A stretch of 64,000 bases of DNA. Source: Mastacembelus armatus (Eukaryota; Chordata; Actinopteri; Synbranchiformes; Mastacembelidae). The translations under genes were made by a program, and so were the position numbers. Below the pieces are notes generated by a model. That model was not told the origin of the DNA. It did no database searches and saw nothing but the letters and a program-made list of their open reading frames with translations. The stretch spans positions 27,064,637 through 27,128,636 of the forward strand of contig NC_046653.1 in assembly GCF_900324485.2 (NCBI RefSeq). The letters run 5' to 3'. Position 1 is the stretch's first letter. The number at the start of each line of letters is the position of its first letter. This document shows positions 10,564-22,846 of this stretch, piece by piece.

Positions 10564-11570
10564 ACATGGGTCAACATGGGTTCATGTCATCTATCAATGT
10601 TATTCTGTGAAGACAAAACCAGTGTAATAAAATTGATGTTAGTGATGCTGATTCAGTAATTTCTTCTGTACTAATAATGCACAGACAAAGTATGTGAAGT
10701 ATTTAATGTAAAGCTTTATTACAGACTCAAAAGTTCCTCTTTACTATTCATTATAGAAATAGCAAAGAGCATTTTCACTTTGAAAAATGCAGCAATGTTT
10801 TTGTTAGTTGAAACATTGTTTCTCAGCTGTGGAAAGGAAAATCATCTGATTAGCGTCACAGTTTATGTCTCTGCCCCATGTCTTCCTGGCTTGGTTACTT
10901 TTTGGGATTTTTCTTCATACTGTTGTTCCCCATCCAGTTTTCAGTTACTCCAGATTTTCAGCTATACTCTGCACACCTGTTACCCATTACATTGTTCAGT
11001 CCTCACCATCTGCCACACCACTCCACTTCCCTCATCAGCTGCCTAAGCTGACATGCTAGCCAGTTCATTTGTTTTGTTGCCAGATTGTCTGATGTACTCA
11101 GCAGCTTTGTCATTCCTGTAGTCTCAATTCTAGTTACTACAATTTTTCTAGTTCTCCTTGTATTGTGTGTGGTTTTCTTGTGATTGGACCCTGCATGCCT
11201 CTTGCCTTCACCCCTGGATGTTTTCCCAGACTTGGACTGTTTGTCATTTCTGACCCATGTTTCGACTTGTAGTCAGCCTGTGTGTGGACTAAAAGTAAAC
11301 CTGTTGAGTTTCCCCTCCTATTAATACTGTAAAACTGTTGAGCTAAAATTGCCTGTTTGTCTGCTTGTCATTCTCTACACTTGGACCCCATTGCTCTCAG
11401 TTTGCTGTTTCTTTAGTGAAACATGATGAGGCAAGAAGATACCATGTTGAATTGTCTCTCCTAACATTTCTCCCACTATCCTTATGGGATAATGTTTTGG
11501 GGTTTTCAGTTTGTCTTGTTAAAATAGTTGCTAAGTAATGGGAGCTCTGTATACTGCTGTCATTTCAGGC
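10564..11570. other. Non-genic, T/C-rich sequence, possibly an old LTR
   Basis: No gene. The stretch 10840-11400 is pyrimidine-rich and ends in a phrase (tgcttgtcattctctacact, then tggaccc) that resembles the 3' part of gypsy-type LTRs elsewhere in this window (36735, 53312). Ends are not definable and the assignment is weak. The rest shows nothing recognisable. Confidence 0.3.
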
Positions 11571-11612
11571 CTCCAGGGGCTGATGAAGTTGTTTACAAGA
11601 CAATATCTATTT

Positions 11613-11662
11613 TGGTGAAAAGTTTAATGAGATCCGTGGAGGTGGAAGCAATCCAATAAAAA
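11613..11662 (+). promoter_or_regulatory. Conserved OR upstream element of a dead OR
   Basis: Contains AGTTTAATGAGATCCGTGGA and then CCAATAAAAAA, 210 bp before the ATG at 11873. It has survived although the coding region it served was destroyed, which helps show that the element belongs to the OR promoter and not to the coding unit. Confidence 0.55.
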
Positions 11663-11872
11663 AGCCACAGCCTCAAACACTTTTCTTTCTGAATTTTGCA
11701 GTTGAACATTGTAGTGCATGTCACAGTCTGCTGTGGACGGATAAGACACTTCAGTAGAGATTGGATGGTTGGATGTTTTATTGTGATAGTTGAAGTTTTT
11801 ATGTTTAACTGATATATGTTGGTTCTGTAATCCACCTGTTTTGTTAATGAATATTTATTTTAGAAAGCATTA

Positions 11873-11998
11873 ATGGAGGATGCATTAAATGTTACATATA
11901 TAACTTTTGATGGGTATGTGGACGTGCACAAATACAAATATATACATTTTTTCATCATGTTCACAGTTTATATTTTAATAATCTGCTTTAATTTTACC
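11873..11998 (+). pseudogene. Odorant receptor N-terminal stub cut by a LINE
   Basis: The first 42 codons of an OR: MEDALNVTYITFDGYVDVHK, then TM1 ending IICFNFT. This aligns with residues 1-42 of the intact receptors. Homology then stops abruptly at about 11998, where LINE sequence with tggtggtgggttgagtccac begins. The remaining 265 codons are not found after the LINE, so the rest of the gene was deleted, not just interrupted. Its promoter element is still present at 11613. Confidence 0.88.
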
Positions 11999-13266
11999 AA
12001 CTGGTGGTGGGTTGAGTCCACTGGCAGAGGAAGAAGTGGGACAGACTCAGCAGACCTAAACGTATTGTGAGGGTCTCTTTGGAATGTTAGGCCAAACTCT
12101 TTGTCCGAGAGGTCTTCAACTCCCACCTCCGAGAGAGCTTCAGCCAGATCCTGAGGGAGGTTGGGGACATTGAGTCTGAAAGGATCATGTTCTTCATTTC
12201 CATTGTTGACGCAGCGGCTTGGAGCTGTGGTCGTAAGGTCTCTGGTGCCTATCGTGGCGGCAATCCCCGAACCCAGTGGTGGACACCAGAGGTAAGGGAT
12301 GCCCTCAAGCTGAAGAAGGAGTCCTACCAAGTCTGGCTGGCTTGTGAGACTCCTGAGGCAGCTAAGCGTGCAACAGCCTGGGTGGTGGCGGAAGCAAAAA
12401 CTCGGGTATGGGAGGAGTTCAGTGATGCCATGGACAAGGACTATCGGTCAGCCTCGAGGAAATTCTGGAAAACCGTTTGGCACCTTAGGAGATGGAAGCA
12501 ATGCTCTGACAACACTGAGGAGGTGGGGAGCTGAGGAGTCAGAGGCTGATGTGTCCATCACCCAAGCTGAAGTCACTGAGGTAGTTCGGCAGCTTCTTGG
12601 TGGCAAGGCACCGGGGTGGATGAGATCCCCCCTGAGTATCTTAAGTCTCTAGATGCTGTTGGGCTGTCATTGGTGACAGGCCTCTGCAACATTGCGTGGC
12701 AATTAGGGACAGTATCCCTGGATTGGCAGACCGGGGTGGTGGTCCCTCTTTTTAAGAAAGAGGACCAGAGGGTGTGTTCCATCTATAGAGGGATCACACT
12801 CCTCAGCCTCCCTGGGAAGGTCTATGCCAAGGTGCTGGAGAGGAGAATCTGGCCCATGGTAGAACCTCGGATCCAGGACAAACAATGCGGTTTTCGTCCC
12901 GGTCATGGAACACATGGAAGTTTACCCAACCAGTTCACATGCTTTGTAGACTTGGAGAAGGCATTCAACTGTGTCCCTTGTGACATCCTCTGGGAGGTGC
13001 TCAGGGAGTATGGGGTCCCGGGCTATCCGGTCTCTGTACAACCGGAGCAGGAGCTTGGTTCACATTGCCGGCAGTAAGTCAGACCTGTTTCCAGTGTATG
13101 TCAGACACCAATAGGGCTGTCCTTTGTCACCGATTCTGTTCATTGTTTTTTATGGACAGAATTTCTAGGTGCAGCCAGGGGCCGAAGGGAGTCCAGTTCA
13201 GGGACCACAGGATTTCATCTCTGCTTTTTGCAGATGATATTATCCTGTTGGCTCCACAGAAGAGCT
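11999..13266 (+). mobile_element. LINE fragment of the GGAT-tailed type (reverse transcriptase)
   Basis: Translations give WWTPEVRDALKLKKESYQVW (12280), then WVVAEAKTRVWEEFSDAMD, SLDWQTGVVVPLFKKEDQRV (12715), YRGITLLSLPGKVYAKVLER, CGFRPGHGTHG, CFVDLEKAFNCVPCDILWEV (12945) and LLFADDIILLAP (about 13225, catalytic FADD). This is the same LINE family as 21252-21925, 32865-33661 and 56890-57425, RTE/L1-like in style. The copy stops at the FADD box, so the 3' end is missing, and several frame changes are present. Confidence 0.78.
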
Positions 13267-13888
13267 AAGAAACAAAGGTTTCTAACTGTTAGCTCTAAGC
13301 ACACAAACAATTCATACAAAGCTGGGTTTAGTTCAAATGTGCATTCTGGAATCACCACCTGTCTTACTCCACCCATGCGCACACACACTTAAGCTCAGGG
13401 GGGAAAAAACTGTTTACCACACCATGCATTATAACATTTCCTTATGACCTTGGGTCATCACACCTCCCCCCTACAATTATAAAACATTTTCCCTCAGAAA
13501 AATGTTTGATATACATTTCTTTCTCTCTCTTCTTTCTATGTTGTTAATTCTATGACAGTTAAGTTGCCGGTAAGGCACAACCGGTGTGTCATGGCCTCAG
13601 GGCATTTCAAAAGTTGGTAATGGTAATGAGCCATCATCTGCACTCCTCAATAACGCCATTTGTTCATCATTGGAACGTCATTTGCTTTTAGTACTTGCAT
13701 TCAGTGATCCCCCAATTCTACAAGAACCTTAGCTGTTTTTTTTCTTACAAAATATCAGTAGTAATGTGGAAAACTGCCCCAAATGATAAGACTAAAAATA
13801 AACTGTGTTGTCACCTCTCAGACACCTCATGCTGTCCTCTTTGAACAGAAAAGGCTCCTTAAAGGAGTAATGCACACGAGAAAAATAA
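13267..13888. other. Unassigned intergenic sequence
   Basis: No gene or recognised repeat. It contains a C-rich patch near 13460 (cacacctcccccctac) and a pyrimidine tract. It ends at 13889, where the shared upstream flank of group B ORs starts. Confidence 0.4.
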
Positions 13889-14007
13889 AAATAAGTTCAA
13901 AAGTGATTACATAATCAGGTGAATGTTTGCATACAAGAGACCAGATGATGTTGTAATATGTGGAGTCCACCGTGTAACAAAGTTCTTTACCTTTGATAAT
14001 CTATTAT

Positions 14008-14057
14008 GGTGGACAGTTTAATGAGACCCACTGAGACTGAAGCAAACTAATAAAAAG
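14008..14057 (+). promoter_or_regulatory. Conserved OR upstream element
   Basis: Identical to the 7571 copy over TTTAATGAGACCCACTGAG and the following AATAAAAA, 200 bp before the ATG at 14258. The whole flank 13889-14257 is about 98 % identical by eye to 7440-7820. Confidence 0.6.
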
Positions 14058-14257
14058 TTTTCACAGCATCAAACCTCTCACTTTCTGAATATTACAGATG
14101 AACATACAAGTGAATTTCAAGGTCTGTCTGTGAATGAATACGATGCTCCAGAACAGGTTGGTTGTTGATGAAATTTTTTAAATGAAATAATTTTCATTTT
14201 CACTGCTTAGGCTATCTGCACATTTCATGAATGAACACTTAGTTTCAGGTAACATTA

Positions 14258-15178
14258 ATGGATTGTGAGTTAAATGTTACATGTGTAAATATTGAAGGGT
14301 ATGTGGAAGTTGACAAATACAGATATGTTTATTTTCTGATCATGTTTACAGCATATCTCCTAATAATCTGCTTTAACTCTACTATTGTGTGTCTTATCTG
14401 GATTCACAAAAACCTCCATGAGCCTATGTACATTTTCATTGCAGCTTTGTTACTGAACTCTGTTCTTTTCAGCACTAATATCTACCCAAAGCTACTGATC
14501 GATGTTTTATCTGAAAAACAGATCATATCATATTCAGCCTGTCTCTTTCAGTATTTTATATTTTATTCTTTAGGTAATGCAGAGTTTTTACTGTTGACAG
14601 CCATGTCCTATGACAGGTATGTGTCTATATGTAAACCTCTGCAGTATCCAACTATCATGAACAAAACCAGTGTCAGTATTTTCCTGGTTCTTGCTTGGTT
14701 TTTAGCTGCCTGTCATGTTGTTGTCCCAACAATACTGAGTGCTGAAACTAAACTGTGTAACTTTACTTTAAAAGGAATATTTTGTAACAATGCAATTTAT
14801 GGACTTCATTGTGTAAGAACAATAGTAATATCTGTATATGGTTTAGTTGCTTTAGTAGATCTGGTAATTCTCCCTTTTCTCTTCATAGCTTTTACATACA
14901 CAAAGATATTTATTATCGCCTATCGAAGTGGTAGAGAAGTCAGGAGAAAAGCTGCAGAGACCTGTTTACCTCACCTGATGGTTTTAATCAGTATTTCCTG
15001 TTTGAGTGTGTATGATATTGTTATAGCTCGAGTTGAATCCAGTTTTCCAAAAACTGCACGTTTAATAATGACTTTACAAATAGTTTTGTACCATCCTTTG
15101 TTTAATCCACTGATATATGGGCTGAAAATGAAAGAAATTTCTAAACATCTCAAAAGGTTGTTCTGTCTGATGCATTAA
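14258..15178 (+). CDS. Odorant receptor, group B, intact with altered C-terminus
   Basis: A 306-residue receptor sharing its first 31 residues with the OR at 7821 apart from one position. It then differs in TM3 (QYFIFYSLGNAEF), TM4 and the second extracellular loop. All OR signatures are present: DRY box, KAAETCLPHL, NPLIYGLKMKEI. The ICL2 cassette is NKTSVSIF instead of RKRNICIL. The C-terminus ends LFCLMH, not LFCPARII. Relative to its paralogues 14 bp (ccagccagaatcat) are missing just before the old stop, so reading runs into a nearby TAA. This changes only the cytoplasmic tail and probably leaves the receptor functional. Confidence 0.94.
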   Translation: MDCELNVTCVNIEGYVEVDKYRYVYFLIMFTAYLLIICFNSTIVCLIWIHKNLHEPMYIFIAALLLNSVLFSTNIYPKLLIDVLSEKQIISYSACLFQYFIFYSLGNAEFLLLTAMSYDRYVSICKPLQYPTIMNKTSVSIFLVLAWFLAACHVVVPTILSAETKLCNFTLKGIFCNNAIYGLHCVRTIVISVYGLVALVDLVILPFLFIAFTYTKIFIIAYRSGREVRRKAAETCLPHLMVLISISCLSVYDIVIARVESSFPKTARLIMTLQIVLYHPLFNPLIYGLKMKEISKHLKRLFCLMH

Positions 15179-15426
15179 CAACAGTTACTAATGTATAGTC
15201 ATTTCTTTCTTATATAATCATGTCTGATAAATCATCTAAAGTATGAAACTGTTTCTTTGGAAATCTTGAGAGTAAAAATCATATTAACTGTTCCCACTGC
15301 TCCACATGCTGACACCAGAGAAATTCATTATTTTTCACGTCCAGCTGGGACCTGAATGACCCTGTGTGCCTGGACAAACAGGAGAAGAAAGTTTTAGTGT
15401 GTGTGGTGGTCGGTGCTGGAGCATGT

Positions 15427-18400
15427 GAAATCAAATCAAATTCAAATCGAATTCAAATTTTAGTTGTCACATACATCTTTATACAGGGTACGACATGCAG
15501 TGAAATGCTTTTTACGACTGTAAACATTAGATAAGGAGTATGTAAAAATAAGGATAAATAAAATAAAATAAAATAAAGTAAAAATAAGATAAGGACAAAG
15601 ATAAGATAAAAATTTATTTTAAAAATAAAGATAAGATAAAAGGATAAGGAATTTGACTTGGTATATATGTAGATATACATATGCTAGAAAAATATATACA
15701 CATGAATGGTAGAATATACATATGTTAGTATTTACATATGAATAGTAGTATATACATATGAATGGCAAAATGGCAAGGGATGTATGTGTATATGACAGAG
15801 GGTCTCTAAAGTGTCCTTGTGCTGGGATAAAGTATTAAAGTGTTAAAAAGTGGCTCTGTGCCGGTCCAGTGTTGAAGTGATATGTTGTGCAAATGTGCAA
15901 AGTTTGTGCAGAGAGTGTGAGGTGAGACAAAAGAAACAGAGAGAAAAAGTCCCAGTATTAGTTTCTCAGTGTTCCCTGGTTCAGACTCCAAATGCCCTGC
16001 GGGAAGAAGCTGCTCCTTTTCTCTGTGTTAGCCTTCAAGGAACGGAAGCGCTTTCCTGAACGCAACAGTGAAAAGAGTCCGTTGTTAGGGTCCTTCACAA
16101 TCTTCCTGGCCCTGGTCTGACACCGCTTGCTGTAGATGTCCTGCAGGTCAGGGAGCTCAGTGTGGATGGTACATTCAGCTGACCACACCACCCTCTGGAA
16201 GGCTCGCCGGTCCTGCATGGTGCTGTTCCGCAACCAGGAAGTGATGCTACCCGTCAGGATGCTCTCGATGGTGCGGGTGTAGAAAGTCTTTAGCACCTGA
16301 GAGGGTAGTTTAAAATCCCTTAGGTGTCTCAGGTGGTATAGATGCTGCTGGGCCTACTTCACCAGGGTGTTGGTGTGGCAGAACCAAGAAAAGTCCTGTG
16401 TGATGTGAACACCGAGGTACCAGAAGCTGTGCAATCTCTCCACTGGGGTCCCGTTGATTGAAGTCGGATGGTATGACCACTCTTGCTTTGTTCTGAAGTC
16501 CACTATTAACTACTTAGTCTTGCTGAGGTTCAGGAGTAGGTTGTTCTCCTGGCACCATCTCTCCAGGTCTTTAATCTCTTATAGGTAGGCCATCTCGTCG
16601 TTGGAGATCAGGCCCACCACGACAGTGTCATCAGCAAACTTAACCCTCTGGGGTCTGAGGGGGTTTTGGGGGCCTGGACAAATTTTGACATTTCCTGACA
16701 TTTGTGCTTTTTTCAGTGTTTTTTAAACATATTAATGTCTAAAGTCTGATAACACTGTAATCAGCACAAAATTGGCTACAATAATATGTGAGCAGCAAGT
16801 TTATACATTATTGTGTTTTTGAGAAAAAAGTGTTTATGCATGGTTAGTGAAAAACTAAAATTTTTACTCACTGAAATAAGACCATAAAACACAAACAGGA
16901 CATTGGTTCAGAAGACTTTGGAGACCAGCATGTTGTAGGCTAAAGTGTTTACTTCAGAGTGCTGTGAATGTCATCTTGTTCACACATTCACAGTAAACAA
17001 TACACTGATTTAAATTTTCTAAGACACTTTTTGTCCAGAAAGGCCATATGCAAGAGGGTGTGTCTCAGGATGAATAGTCATGTGATTTACCTGAGAACAC
17101 AAAAGACGCACTGAACGACCAGACAAAGACGTGCATAATGAGCCTTTCAGTCAATGTAGATGGGACGGATTAGTGCAGCACAATACAAAACAATGAGGAG
17201 CCAAAAGATCCTCATTTGAGTTAAAATCAGTGTTTTTACTCTGAGGACAAGCTAAACTATTTGTCTCTATGTGGAATACAAGAAGCGCTTCTTCACGTGC
17301 GTAACGCGCCATCATCCAAACGCGTCGAAAAAGTGAGTAAATTCTATGATGAAGTTTGACGTTTTATGTCATTTCTCGGGGGTGTGCACATATTTACCTG
17401 GTTCACCTGAGATTATTTACATGTGAACAGTGGACAGAGTACAAGGTGGGACCGCATTACCTGTAATGAGGTGAGACAGGAAAAAACGGACTTCTCCTTA
17501 CGTTCATACGGATTAAATAAAAAGTGATGATTTGTTTTTGACTTGAATTGTTTCACTCAAAAGAAAACATTTCAAGCTTTCTAGCCATATAATTCTTATT
17601 TTTATGAGGCAAGTATTAGCTGAGATTCTGGTTGTTTTATTTACGCGTCTGTGAAGAGAAATGGCAGAGACAGAAAAGGCCGAGAGCGCACCCTGTCGGC
17701 TTTCTTTATTTAAAAAAAGCACAACGTTTTGTTTTTATTATGATGGTATACCACTAAAACTAGACCCTTTACAGATTTGAATGATATACTTCTTTTATCT
17801 GTACGATCAGAATTGACGGAGTAATTTAAGTTTGTTTCGGCCTTATCAGGAAAAGATGTGTCAAAACGCGCCGGCGCGTGCGTTGACCCCAGAGGGTTAA
17901 TGATGGTGGTGGAGTTAGAAATGGCCACACAGTCATATGTGTACAGCAAGTACAGCAGGGGGCTCAGAACACAACCCTGAGGAGCTCCAGTGCTGAGGGT
18001 GATGGAGGATGAGGTGTGTTTTCCCATCCAAACGGCTTGTGGTCTGTCCGTCAGGAAGATCCAGTGACACAGGGGACCTCCAATTTAGAGTTGAGAGTGG
18101 AGTGAATTATGGTGTTGAATGCTGAACTGTAGTCTACAAAAAGCATTCTTGCAAAGTTCCTTTTTCTGCAATCCAGGTGGCTTGTTGTTGTGTGAAGGAG
18201 GTGTGAAATGGCATCCTCAGTAGAGCAGTTTTGTCTATATGCAAATTGAAGTGGTTCCAGTGTGTCTGGTAGCTTTGCAGTGATGAAGTCTCTGACCAGT
18301 CTTTCGAAGCACTTCATCACAACTGATGTCAGGGCTACAGGGCGGTAGTCATTGAGGCAGGTCGGCTGGGGTTTCTTCGGGACAGGAACAATGGTAGATT

Positions 18401-20176
18401 GCTTGAAGCACGAGGGGACTACAGACTGTTCCAGGGAGAGGTTGAATATCTTGGTGAACAGATGCTAGATGAACAGCATCAGATGAACAGGTGCTAGATT
18501 GTCAGTGCAGGCTTTCAGAGCCCGACCTGTCATGGCATCTGGTCCTGCCGCCTTCCTGGTATTCACTCTCCTGAATCCCCTCCTCACGTCATGCTCTGAG
18601 ATGGTGAACATGTTAACCATTCCGGTTCTTTCAGCGTACATGCTATTTGTGCCGCTAGCGTGATTAGCTGCAGCCTCAAAGCGAGCCTAAAAGGTGTTTA
18701 GCTCATCTGCCATAGAAGCGTCCACATTCCCCATTCTGGAGGATGGTGTTTTATAGTTTGTGATGGTTCTCAGTCCCTGCCATAGGGACTCTTCCCGCAG
18801 GCCTTCCCATCAGTCGTCCAATTGCGACTCTAGTTTCCTTCCACTGCGCCGTTTTGCCTCCTTCACCATTCTGGGCACGCTGTAAGATGCAGCCTTGTAG
18901 TCGTCCATGTTCCCAGTGGCGAGCCCCGCGTTGTAAGCAGCGGAGCAGGATCTCAGAGCATCGCGGATAGTTTTATCCATCTTGGCTTCTGGTTGGGAAA
19001 CATCCTCATGATGGTTTTCTGTACCGTATCATCCGTTAGCTTCCCGATAAATCGTGTCGTGACGTGTTCACGTCATCAGAGCTGCACCTGAATATGTTCC
19101 AGTCTGCGTTATCTAGAGTGTCCTGCAGAGCGGCCACCGATTGGTCTGTCCAGTGTGCGACCTCCCTCTGTCTGGGAGTTCCTGTTTCAGCCTTTGTTCG
19201 TATACAGGCATGAGGAAGATGGCGGCATGGTCCAATTTTCCGAACACTGTTCGTGATTGTGCCTTGTAGCTGTTCTTAAATGGTGTGAAGCAGTGTTCCA
19301 GTGTCCTTTCGCCTCTGATGGGGCAGGTGATGTGCTGATGGAAGTTCAGCAGTGCACGCTTGAGGTTGGCACTGTTGAAATCCCCCAACACAATGAGTGT
19401 GGCATCCCAGTTCTGTGTCTGGTGTAGGTTTAGTGTCTCATGTAAGTCCCATATCGTAGGGTCCGTCTGCTTGAGGTGGAATATAAACGGCACTGACTAT
19501 GACCAAGCTGAATTCCCGAGGGAGATAAAACGGGTGACATTTGATGGTCAGAAGTTCGAGATTTGTTGTGCAGGAGTGTGAGAGGGGAACAATGCTTGCG
19601 CTGTCACACCAGTGGTTGTTCACCATCAGACACACTCCACCACCCCTTGTCTTCCCCGACTCCATTGTTCTGTCCATGCGGTAAACCAAGAAAGACTCAG
19701 CCGGCTGGATGGCGTGGTCCGATACCGCTGGGTTCAGCCATGTCTCGGTGAAGCAGAGAAGGTTGCAGTCCCAATTGTCCCTCTGCAACCTGACCCATGA
19801 CCTGAGGGTATGGTATACTGGTCATCGAGCTTGTTTTCCAGAGATTGGACATTGGCTAACAGGATACTAGGTAGGGGGCCGTGGTGTGCGCATGCCCGGA
19901 GCCTGTTCCTGATGCAGGCTCATTTTCCTCGTGGACACCGGTACAGGTCGCGTCCTTTGTTGTTCCTCAGAATGTCGCCAACATGGGTCCGGGTTTAAAA
20001 ACAGCAAAAGGTGAGTGCATTGTGCACCAATGGCCATACAGTAAGAGTGGCTCTGTCATATGTAATGATGGCCATCTTACAAAAAGGAACCGGTGTATGT
20101 GTATAAAAACACAAAAAATAAACAAAAACAAGCAATGTTTGCTCGGAGCAGTCGTGACGGCAACCTGGCACCATCA
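15427..20176 (-). mobile_element. Near-complete LINE (endonuclease and RT), split by a piggyBac-like element
   Basis: Read from right to left: a 5' leader with LANVQSLENKLDD (about 19845), the APE endonuclease LCFTETWLNPAVSD (19740) and LGDFNSANLKRALLNFHQHI (19390), RT blocks [17 protein letters not shown] (18240), [13 protein letters not shown] (18150), [20 protein letters not shown] (17990), FADDTVVVGLISNDEMAYL (16640-16570), then the C-terminal WSAECTIHTELPDLQDIYSK (16160). A tail of aaatcaaatc units lies at 15427. The left flank ends in gagcatgt and the right flank resumes atgtctgatgg, so it inserted in the OR 3' flank with at least an ATGT duplication. Several frame breaks make it inactive. 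The same type occurs at 56156. Clade: jockey/I-like, not settled. Confidence 0.82.
16644..17896. mobile_element. piggyBac-like non-autonomous DNA transposon
   Basis: A 1253-bp insert whose ends are CCCTCTGGGGTC and its exact inverse GACCCCAGAGGG, flanked on both sides by TTAA (16640-16643 and 17897-17900), the diagnostic piggyBac target. No reading frame resembles a transposase, so it was mobilised in trans. It lies inside a LINE and removing it rejoins that LINE just before its FADD box. Confidence 0.88.
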
Positions 20177-20329
20177 GATGTCTGATGGTTTTCATGTCAG
20201 ATATAGTATTTTGGCAAATTAAAGATGACAGGTCTGTCTGAAATTTTTGGGGGATCTCTACTCATTTTTCAGGAGAGATGGAGTTCCCTCAAACCAGCCA
20301 GGTAGTTGTAAGATGGCTGCCAATCTTCA

Positions 20330-22225
20330 GCACGCCTTACAGTCCACTTTACTTGATTGTCTAACACCCCCATTTGATAACAAACTCCATCTCCACCTAC
20401 ATAGTGCTGTTCCCCTCACTATTTGTCCTGTCTCTTCTCATTTTTGCAAACCAGCATTCATCTTTTCTGCCCCTTCAAGTTCCATCTCAGTTATCGATCA
20501 TAGTCACTCCAAATGACGTCCCTGGAACACACTGGTCATTGATTGCCCTTCCTGTTTTATGGTCACCACATCATCTCTGGTCCTGTTCCAGCAGCACCCT
20601 TGCAGCCCAAGCAGTTTTAGTAATATCTCAATTAAAATTAGCAGTAATCCACATAAGAGACTTAAACAGGATCGGTACTCATCTGCTGTGTCCCCTGGTA
20701 ATTGGACCGAATTCGTAAAAGTAAACATGGCAGTAAACATAATAATCAACATGCCTGTCCACATTTCTGACAGACTGTATACTACTTTTCATACTGCCTT
20801 TAAAAATAACAATACTCTGCTAACAAAGAAATATTTTACTGTTTTATGTTCAAATACTACTGATATTCCTTGTGAGCTAGCTGCATCTGAGAACCTCCAA
20901 AATGTGAAAATTGGTCTACTTAATATGAGATCTTTGCTGTACAAATCTTTTATTTGCAATGATTTTACTTCATCACATAAGTTAGACCTTTTTATGATAA
21001 CAGAGACATGGGGAGAACCTGAAGATTCTAGCCGTTTATTTCAACCTTGCCCTCAGGTTATTCATTCATGCATTACCATGTTCCATGTTGATGTCAGACA
21101 GTTTTTAAACTTTGAAGCTCTCTATCTTGTGTTCAAGAAGTCCCAGTATCTGTGCCTATTAGTCTATAAACCTCTTTAATCTTCTTTTGATTTTTTAGCC
21201 AAATCTTGAGTTATCTTCTGTATCTTTTCATAAATATGTCAAATTTTTAATCCTCCATCCATCCATTTTCTGCCACTTATCCGGGGCTGGGTTGAGAGGT
21301 CAGTAGTCTAAGCAGGGATGCCCAGACTTCCCTCTCCCTAGACACTTTCTTCGAGCTCTTCCGAGGGGATACCAAGGTGTTCCCAGGCCAGCTGAGAGAC
21401 ATAGTCCCCCCAGTGTGTCTTGGGACTCCCCAAAGGCCTCCACCCGGTGGGGTATTCCTGGAACACCTCCCCAGGGAGGGACCCAGGGTGCATCTGGAAC
21501 AGATGCCCGAGCCACCTCAGCTGGTTCCTCTCTGTGGAGCAGCAGCAGCTCTACTCTGAGTTCCTCCCAGGGGACCGAGCTCCTCACCCTATCTCTAAGG
21601 GAGTGCCCGGCCACCCTGGGAAGGAAGCTCATTTCAGCCGCTTGTATCTGAGATCTTGTCCTTTCCTCAGGACCCGGACCTCGTGACCATGGGTGAGGAT
21701 AGGAATAGAGATTGACTGATTGACTTGAGAGCTTTGCCTTTTGACTCAGCTCTTTCTTCACCACAACAGACTGGCACATTGACCAGATTGCTGCAATCCT
21801 CCTCTGGATCCACCACCCGCAGAAGGAGCCGTAAAGGGCCAGTGCGGTGTGTATTGGATGTTGGTCAAAGGCATGGGCCTCAATGACCCGATCCCTGGAT
21901 ACTGAAACTGGCTCAAGGAACATGGAATTTTTAATTCTGAGGGATTTAAATATACATGTGTTTATTGTCCAGGACTAGGACTATTTGTAATTATCTTTCA
22001 GATTCTTGTGGTGCTGGGTTTTTATCCCAGATTGATTATTTTAACTTAACTCTTTCACTTCAACCATCAGATTTAACATGATTTGACTTATGTATCTGAA
22101 ATCAGACAAAATATTATTTTAGCAACTGCCCCTGCATTAGTGCAGCCACAAGTCAGTCCTGTACATCCAACCCTGTTTTGCTCATTCAACATGGTTTCTG
22201 CTGCTTCTCTGTGAAACATTTAAGA
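20330..22225 (+). mobile_element. L2-type LINE fragment (endonuclease N-terminal region)
   Basis: The frame at 20860-21010 reads NLQNVKIGLLNMRSLLYKSF, then FTSSHKLDLFMITETW, the start of an APE endonuclease of L2 type (NCRSL...TETWL). After an inserted LINE (21252-21925) the next block FLILRDLNIHV matches the GDFNIHV endonuclease motif. Frames are broken afterwards. Upstream, 20330-20860 is probably its 5' region but is unremarkable. Confidence 0.68.
21252..21925 (-). mobile_element. 5'-truncated LINE of the GGAT-tailed type
   Basis: Minus-strand copy starting with a CCAT repeat tail at 21252 and flanked by the 10-bp direct repeat AATTTTTAAT (21242-21251 and 21926-21935). Minus-strand reading gives VVVKKELSQKAKLSS, RIQAAEMSFLPRVAG and LRDRVRSSVPWEELRVE, the 3' end of the ORF. 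It is 5'-truncated, as is normal for LINE insertions. The host is an L2 fragment, so this is the later event. Confidence 0.85.
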
Positions 22226-22231
22226 CATTTA

Positions 22232-22300
22232 CAGTATCTCACAGAAGTGAGTACACCCCTCACATTTTTGTAAATTATTTATATCTTAGAGAAGAGAAAA
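22232..22300. mobile_element. Tc1/mariner MITE end (single inverted repeat)
   Basis: TA followed by CAGTATCTCACAGAAGTGAG, the same terminal repeat as the complete MITE at 63560-63747. Only one end is present here. Confidence 0.7.
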
Positions 22301-22524
22301 TAGAGGGTAGAGAAAATAAAAGAGACTCATGTCAGTACAATGCAATCCAATTCAGCAGCATGACAAACTACAACCTCCAAAATGATCAACCAGTTGAATC
22401 AACACGTCTCTGAAACAGTTGGACCACAAACTGAACATTATCACCTTCATGAAGGAGGATTTATTACAGGACTGTTGGATTAGACTGACAAAGTTATAGT
22501 TAGGTGGACCTAATAAACTGACAA
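22301..22524 (-). mobile_element. Right arm of a palindromic MITE
   Basis: Matches 51300-51530, the loop and right arm of the palindromic element at 51093-51530. The left arm is missing here. A 308-bp segment after it (22525-22846) is the 3' flank of the OR at 22847 and is about 98 % alike in the three group A loci, with no gene in it. Confidence 0.65.
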
Positions 22525-22846
22525 TGGAGTGTTTATACTTTAACAATACACCCAGATATGATGCCAATATGAAAATATTCAGTCAATTAACAGTTAAGCC
22601 ACAAAAAACTGGAAACACAAGAATCAAACTGACAATTAGAATCAAACTGTATTTCTGGGTTCTGCAGCAAATTGCTTAGTTAGTAGTGATTACATAGTGT
22701 AGTTGAAGCTGATAATGCTCTTTACTGTGATTTAGGGTTTTAGAAACATCTTTACACTCAATACTTTTCAAGGCTCAGAGAAATCACATCTCTGTTTTAT
22801 TCTGACACTAAACAATGACTGTACAACAGTTATCAGTGTTAGTACA

